6,683 nt of DNA, taken from Cyanobacteria bacterium UBA8803 (GTDB lineage: Bacteria > Cyanobacteriota > Cyanobacteriia > Cyanobacteriales > Coleofasciculaceae). Of this stretch, positions 4,821 through 6,683 are shown piece by piece (the first letter of the stretch is position 1; every line of letters starts with the position of its first letter). The notes beneath the pieces were generated by a model, which ran no database searches, was not told where the DNA came from, and was given only the letters and a program-made list of their open reading frames with translations. The stretch spans positions 1 through 6,683 of the forward strand of contig DNXU01000154.1 of the NCBI GenBank assembly GCA_003505715.1, in the 5' to 3' direction. Position numbers and translations under genes: made by a program.

Positions 4821-6638
4821 ATGCGTCAATTTTTTCAGCAAACCTTTGCCAGCATGATTGGCAGCCTTGCAGGTCTCATCTTATTTTTTGGTTTAGGCAC
4901 AGGTGGATTCCTCTTTTTAGTAATTGCCATAGCATCAAGAGATACCGGACCGCAAGTAAAAGACAAGTCAGTATTAGTTTTTGATTCCTCTTTAACTATT
5001 ACCGATACCGATCCGAGTTCTAGTACTAGCGATGCGATCGGAGAAGCGCTATCCGGTGAGGAAGCAGATTCAATTAGTTTGCGCACCGTTCTAGATAGCT
5101 TGGAAAAAGCTGCCCAAGATCCGCGTATTGTCGCTCTTTACTTAGATGCTTCTCGCACCACCACTGGTAGCAGTACAGGCTTTGCTACCTTGAAGGAGGT
5201 ACGACAAGCCATGGAACGTTTCCGAGCTTCTGGTAAAAAGATCGTTGCCTACGATGTGGATTTGGGAGAACAGGAATATTATCTAAGTTCAGTAGCAGAT
5301 ACGATTATTCTTAATCCCATGGGCAGTATGGAACTCAATGGCTTTAGATCCGAGCCACTATTCCTAACTGGAGCCTTGGAAAAATTTGGTGTTGGCGTTC
5401 AGGTAATTAGGGTTGGAAGATACAAGTCAGCAGTCGAACCCTTTTTACTCAAACAGCTTAGTCCGGAGAATCGGCAGCAGCTGCAAGCCTTATTGGGCGA
5501 TCTTTGGGGTGAATTTCTGGTGACGGTGGGTAAGAGTCGCAAAATTACCCCCCAGCAGTTACAAGCGATCGCAGATTCTCAAGGGATGTTGATGGCATCC
5601 GAGGCACGCCAGCGGCGGTTGATCGATAAAGTGGCATATTTCGATCAAGTGGTGGCCGAACTCAAGCAACTGACGGGTGAAGCAAAAGAGGATAAACCGC
5701 TGCGGCAAATTCGCCTTGCTACCTACGCTGATGTAGATAGCAAAGGCACCAAGGCTCGCTTCTCTAAGAATAAAATAGCCGTTGTCTATGCCAATGGTGA
5801 AATCGTTGATGGTGAAGGTGGCGTCCGGGAAGTAGGAGGTGACAGCTTAGCCAAACAGATGCGGCAATTGCGACTAGATGAGGATGTTAAAGCTGTAGTG
5901 CTGCGAGTCAACAGTCCAGGTGGCAGTGCGACGGCATCGGAAATTATTCAGCGAGAAGTACGGCTAACTCGCAACAAGAAACCAGTGATTGTTTCCATGG
6001 GTGATGTGGCAGCATCCGGGGGATACTGGATTTCTACTTATGCCAACCGAATTTTTGCCGAACCGAATACAGTCACGGGGTCGATCGGTGTCTTCGGCTT
6101 GCTGCTAAATATCCAAAAGCTGGCGAACAACAATGGTGTGACTTGGGATGTTGTGAAAACAGGACGTTTAGCTGATAGCCGAACCGTCAGCCGTCCCCGC
6201 ACTGCTCAAGAATTAGCGATCGCCCAAAGAGTCGTCAACCAGATTTACAATCAGTTTCTCGATAAGGTAGCAGAGTCCCGCAAGTTACCAAAACAGAAGG
6301 TAGCACAAATTGCTCAGGGTCGAGTTTGGTCTGGAGTAGATGCTAAGCAACTAGGTTTAGTAGATGAAATGGGTGGACTTGAAGACGCGATCCAGTATGC
6401 CGTGAAACAAGCCAAGTTAGGAGAAGATTGGGAGTTGCAAGAATATCCTAAGGTGCGCAGCTTGGAAGAACGGATTTTGGAAAAGCTGGCGGGTGATAGC
6501 AGCGATCGCACTCAACAGCAATTCGATCCTCTGACTAAAGAGTTTCTGAAGTTAAAAGCGGATTTAAGGATTTTGCAAGTACTGAACGATCCCAAAGGCG
6601 TGTATGCTCGTTTGTCCTTCAACTGGCGACTAGATTAG
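4821..6638 (+). CDS. sppA: Signal peptide peptidase SppA, 67K type (protease IV)
   Basis: SppA is a membrane-anchored serine/lysine protease that degrades leftover signal peptides; in cyanobacteria, SppA homologues have also been linked to light acclimation. The 605-residue product has one N-terminal transmembrane anchor (about 12-38) and then two tandem ClpP-like domains, as in the long E. coli form. The first domain carries the general-base lysine in VGRYKSAVEPF (K202). The second carries NSPGGSATASE (364-374) and the nucleophile in DVAASGGYWIS (S399). TGSIGVFG (419-426) is also conserved. Both catalytic residues lie near the E. coli positions (K209, S409), so the enzyme should be active. 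I chose ATG 4821 (MRQFFQQTFASMIG), which puts a short polar stretch before the membrane segment. The GTG at 4785 would add 12 hydrophobic residues unlike the family. No clear ribosome binding site is seen. The C-terminal tail (about 545-605) is charged. Only 45 bases follow the stop, with nothing recognisable. Confidence 0.95.
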   Translation: MRQFFQQTFASMIGSLAGLILFFGLGTGGFLFLVIAIASRDTGPQVKDKSVLVFDSSLTITDTDPSSSTSDAIGEALSGEEADSISLRTVLDSLEKAAQDPRIVALYLDASRTTTGSSTGFATLKEVRQAMERFRASGKKIVAYDVDLGEQEYYLSSVADTIILNPMGSMELNGFRSEPLFLTGALEKFGVGVQVIRVGRYKSAVEPFLLKQLSPENRQQLQALLGDLWGEFLVTVGKSRKITPQQLQAIADSQGMLMASEARQRRLIDKVAYFDQVVAELKQLTGEAKEDKPLRQIRLATYADVDSKGTKARFSKNKIAVVYANGEIVDGEGGVREVGGDSLAKQMRQLRLDEDVKAVVLRVNSPGGSATASEIIQREVRLTRNKKPVIVSMGDVAASGGYWISTYANRIFAEPNTVTGSIGVFGLLLNIQKLANNNGVTWDVVKTGRLADSRTVSRPRTAQELAIAQRVVNQIYNQFLDKVAESRKLPKQKVAQIAQGRVWSGVDAKQLGLVDEMGGLEDAIQYAVKQAKLGEDWELQEYPKVRSLEERILEKLAGDSSDRTQQQFDPLTKEFLKLKADLRILQVLNDPKGVYARLSFNWRLD

Positions 6639-6683
6639 TGGATCAGGGCAAACTTGCTATGGGAGTTGGAAATAAAAAATTAT

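Overview
The window looks like an ordinary stretch of cyanobacterial chromosome. Three things point to this. The octamer GCGATCGC (the cyanobacterial HIP1 sequence) occurs seven times, always inside genes. The leftmost gene encodes an AbrB-like regulator of the cyanobacterial type, with the AbrB fold at the C-terminal end. The intergenic repeats (a GGGATGA heptamer repeat and a GTA..ACGTTCT/AGAACGTCTCTAC inverted repeat) are of kinds common in cyanobacterial genomes. The genus cannot be fixed from the sequence alone.

Layout: bases 1-204 lie downstream of the regulator gene and hold three short inverted repeats, one of them a possible weak terminator. The cyAbrB-type regulator is on the minus strand (205-600) and has a good sigma70-like promoter behind it. 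A 483-base divergent intergenic region follows, with a candidate plus-strand promoter and two operator-like palindromes. After it, six genes all run on the plus strand: an Rrf2-family regulator without cysteines, a GFA/CENP-V-type zinc protein, cobD/cbiB (cobalamin synthesis), pyrR (uracil phosphoribosyltransferase/pyr regulator), fni (FMN-dependent type 2 isopentenyl-diphosphate isomerase) and sppA (membrane protease IV). The gaps between them are 18 to 93 bases, so partial co-transcription is possible, although a promoter-like site precedes cobD.

Function: the plus-strand genes do not form one obvious pathway. The Rrf2 regulator and the GFA protein are close enough to be a regulator-target pair. 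The cobD, pyrR, fni and sppA genes are housekeeping functions (vitamin B12, pyrimidine salvage or regulation, isoprenoid precursors, membrane proteolysis).

The most unusual features are in the joints between genes. The same GGGATGA heptamer repeat abuts the 3' ends of two genes. In one case it supplies the last codons and the stop. In the other it is arranged as a 22-bp inverted repeat ending five bases before the likely fni start codon. I see no mobile element, CRISPR array, tRNA or rRNA, and no convincing new defence or other exotic system.
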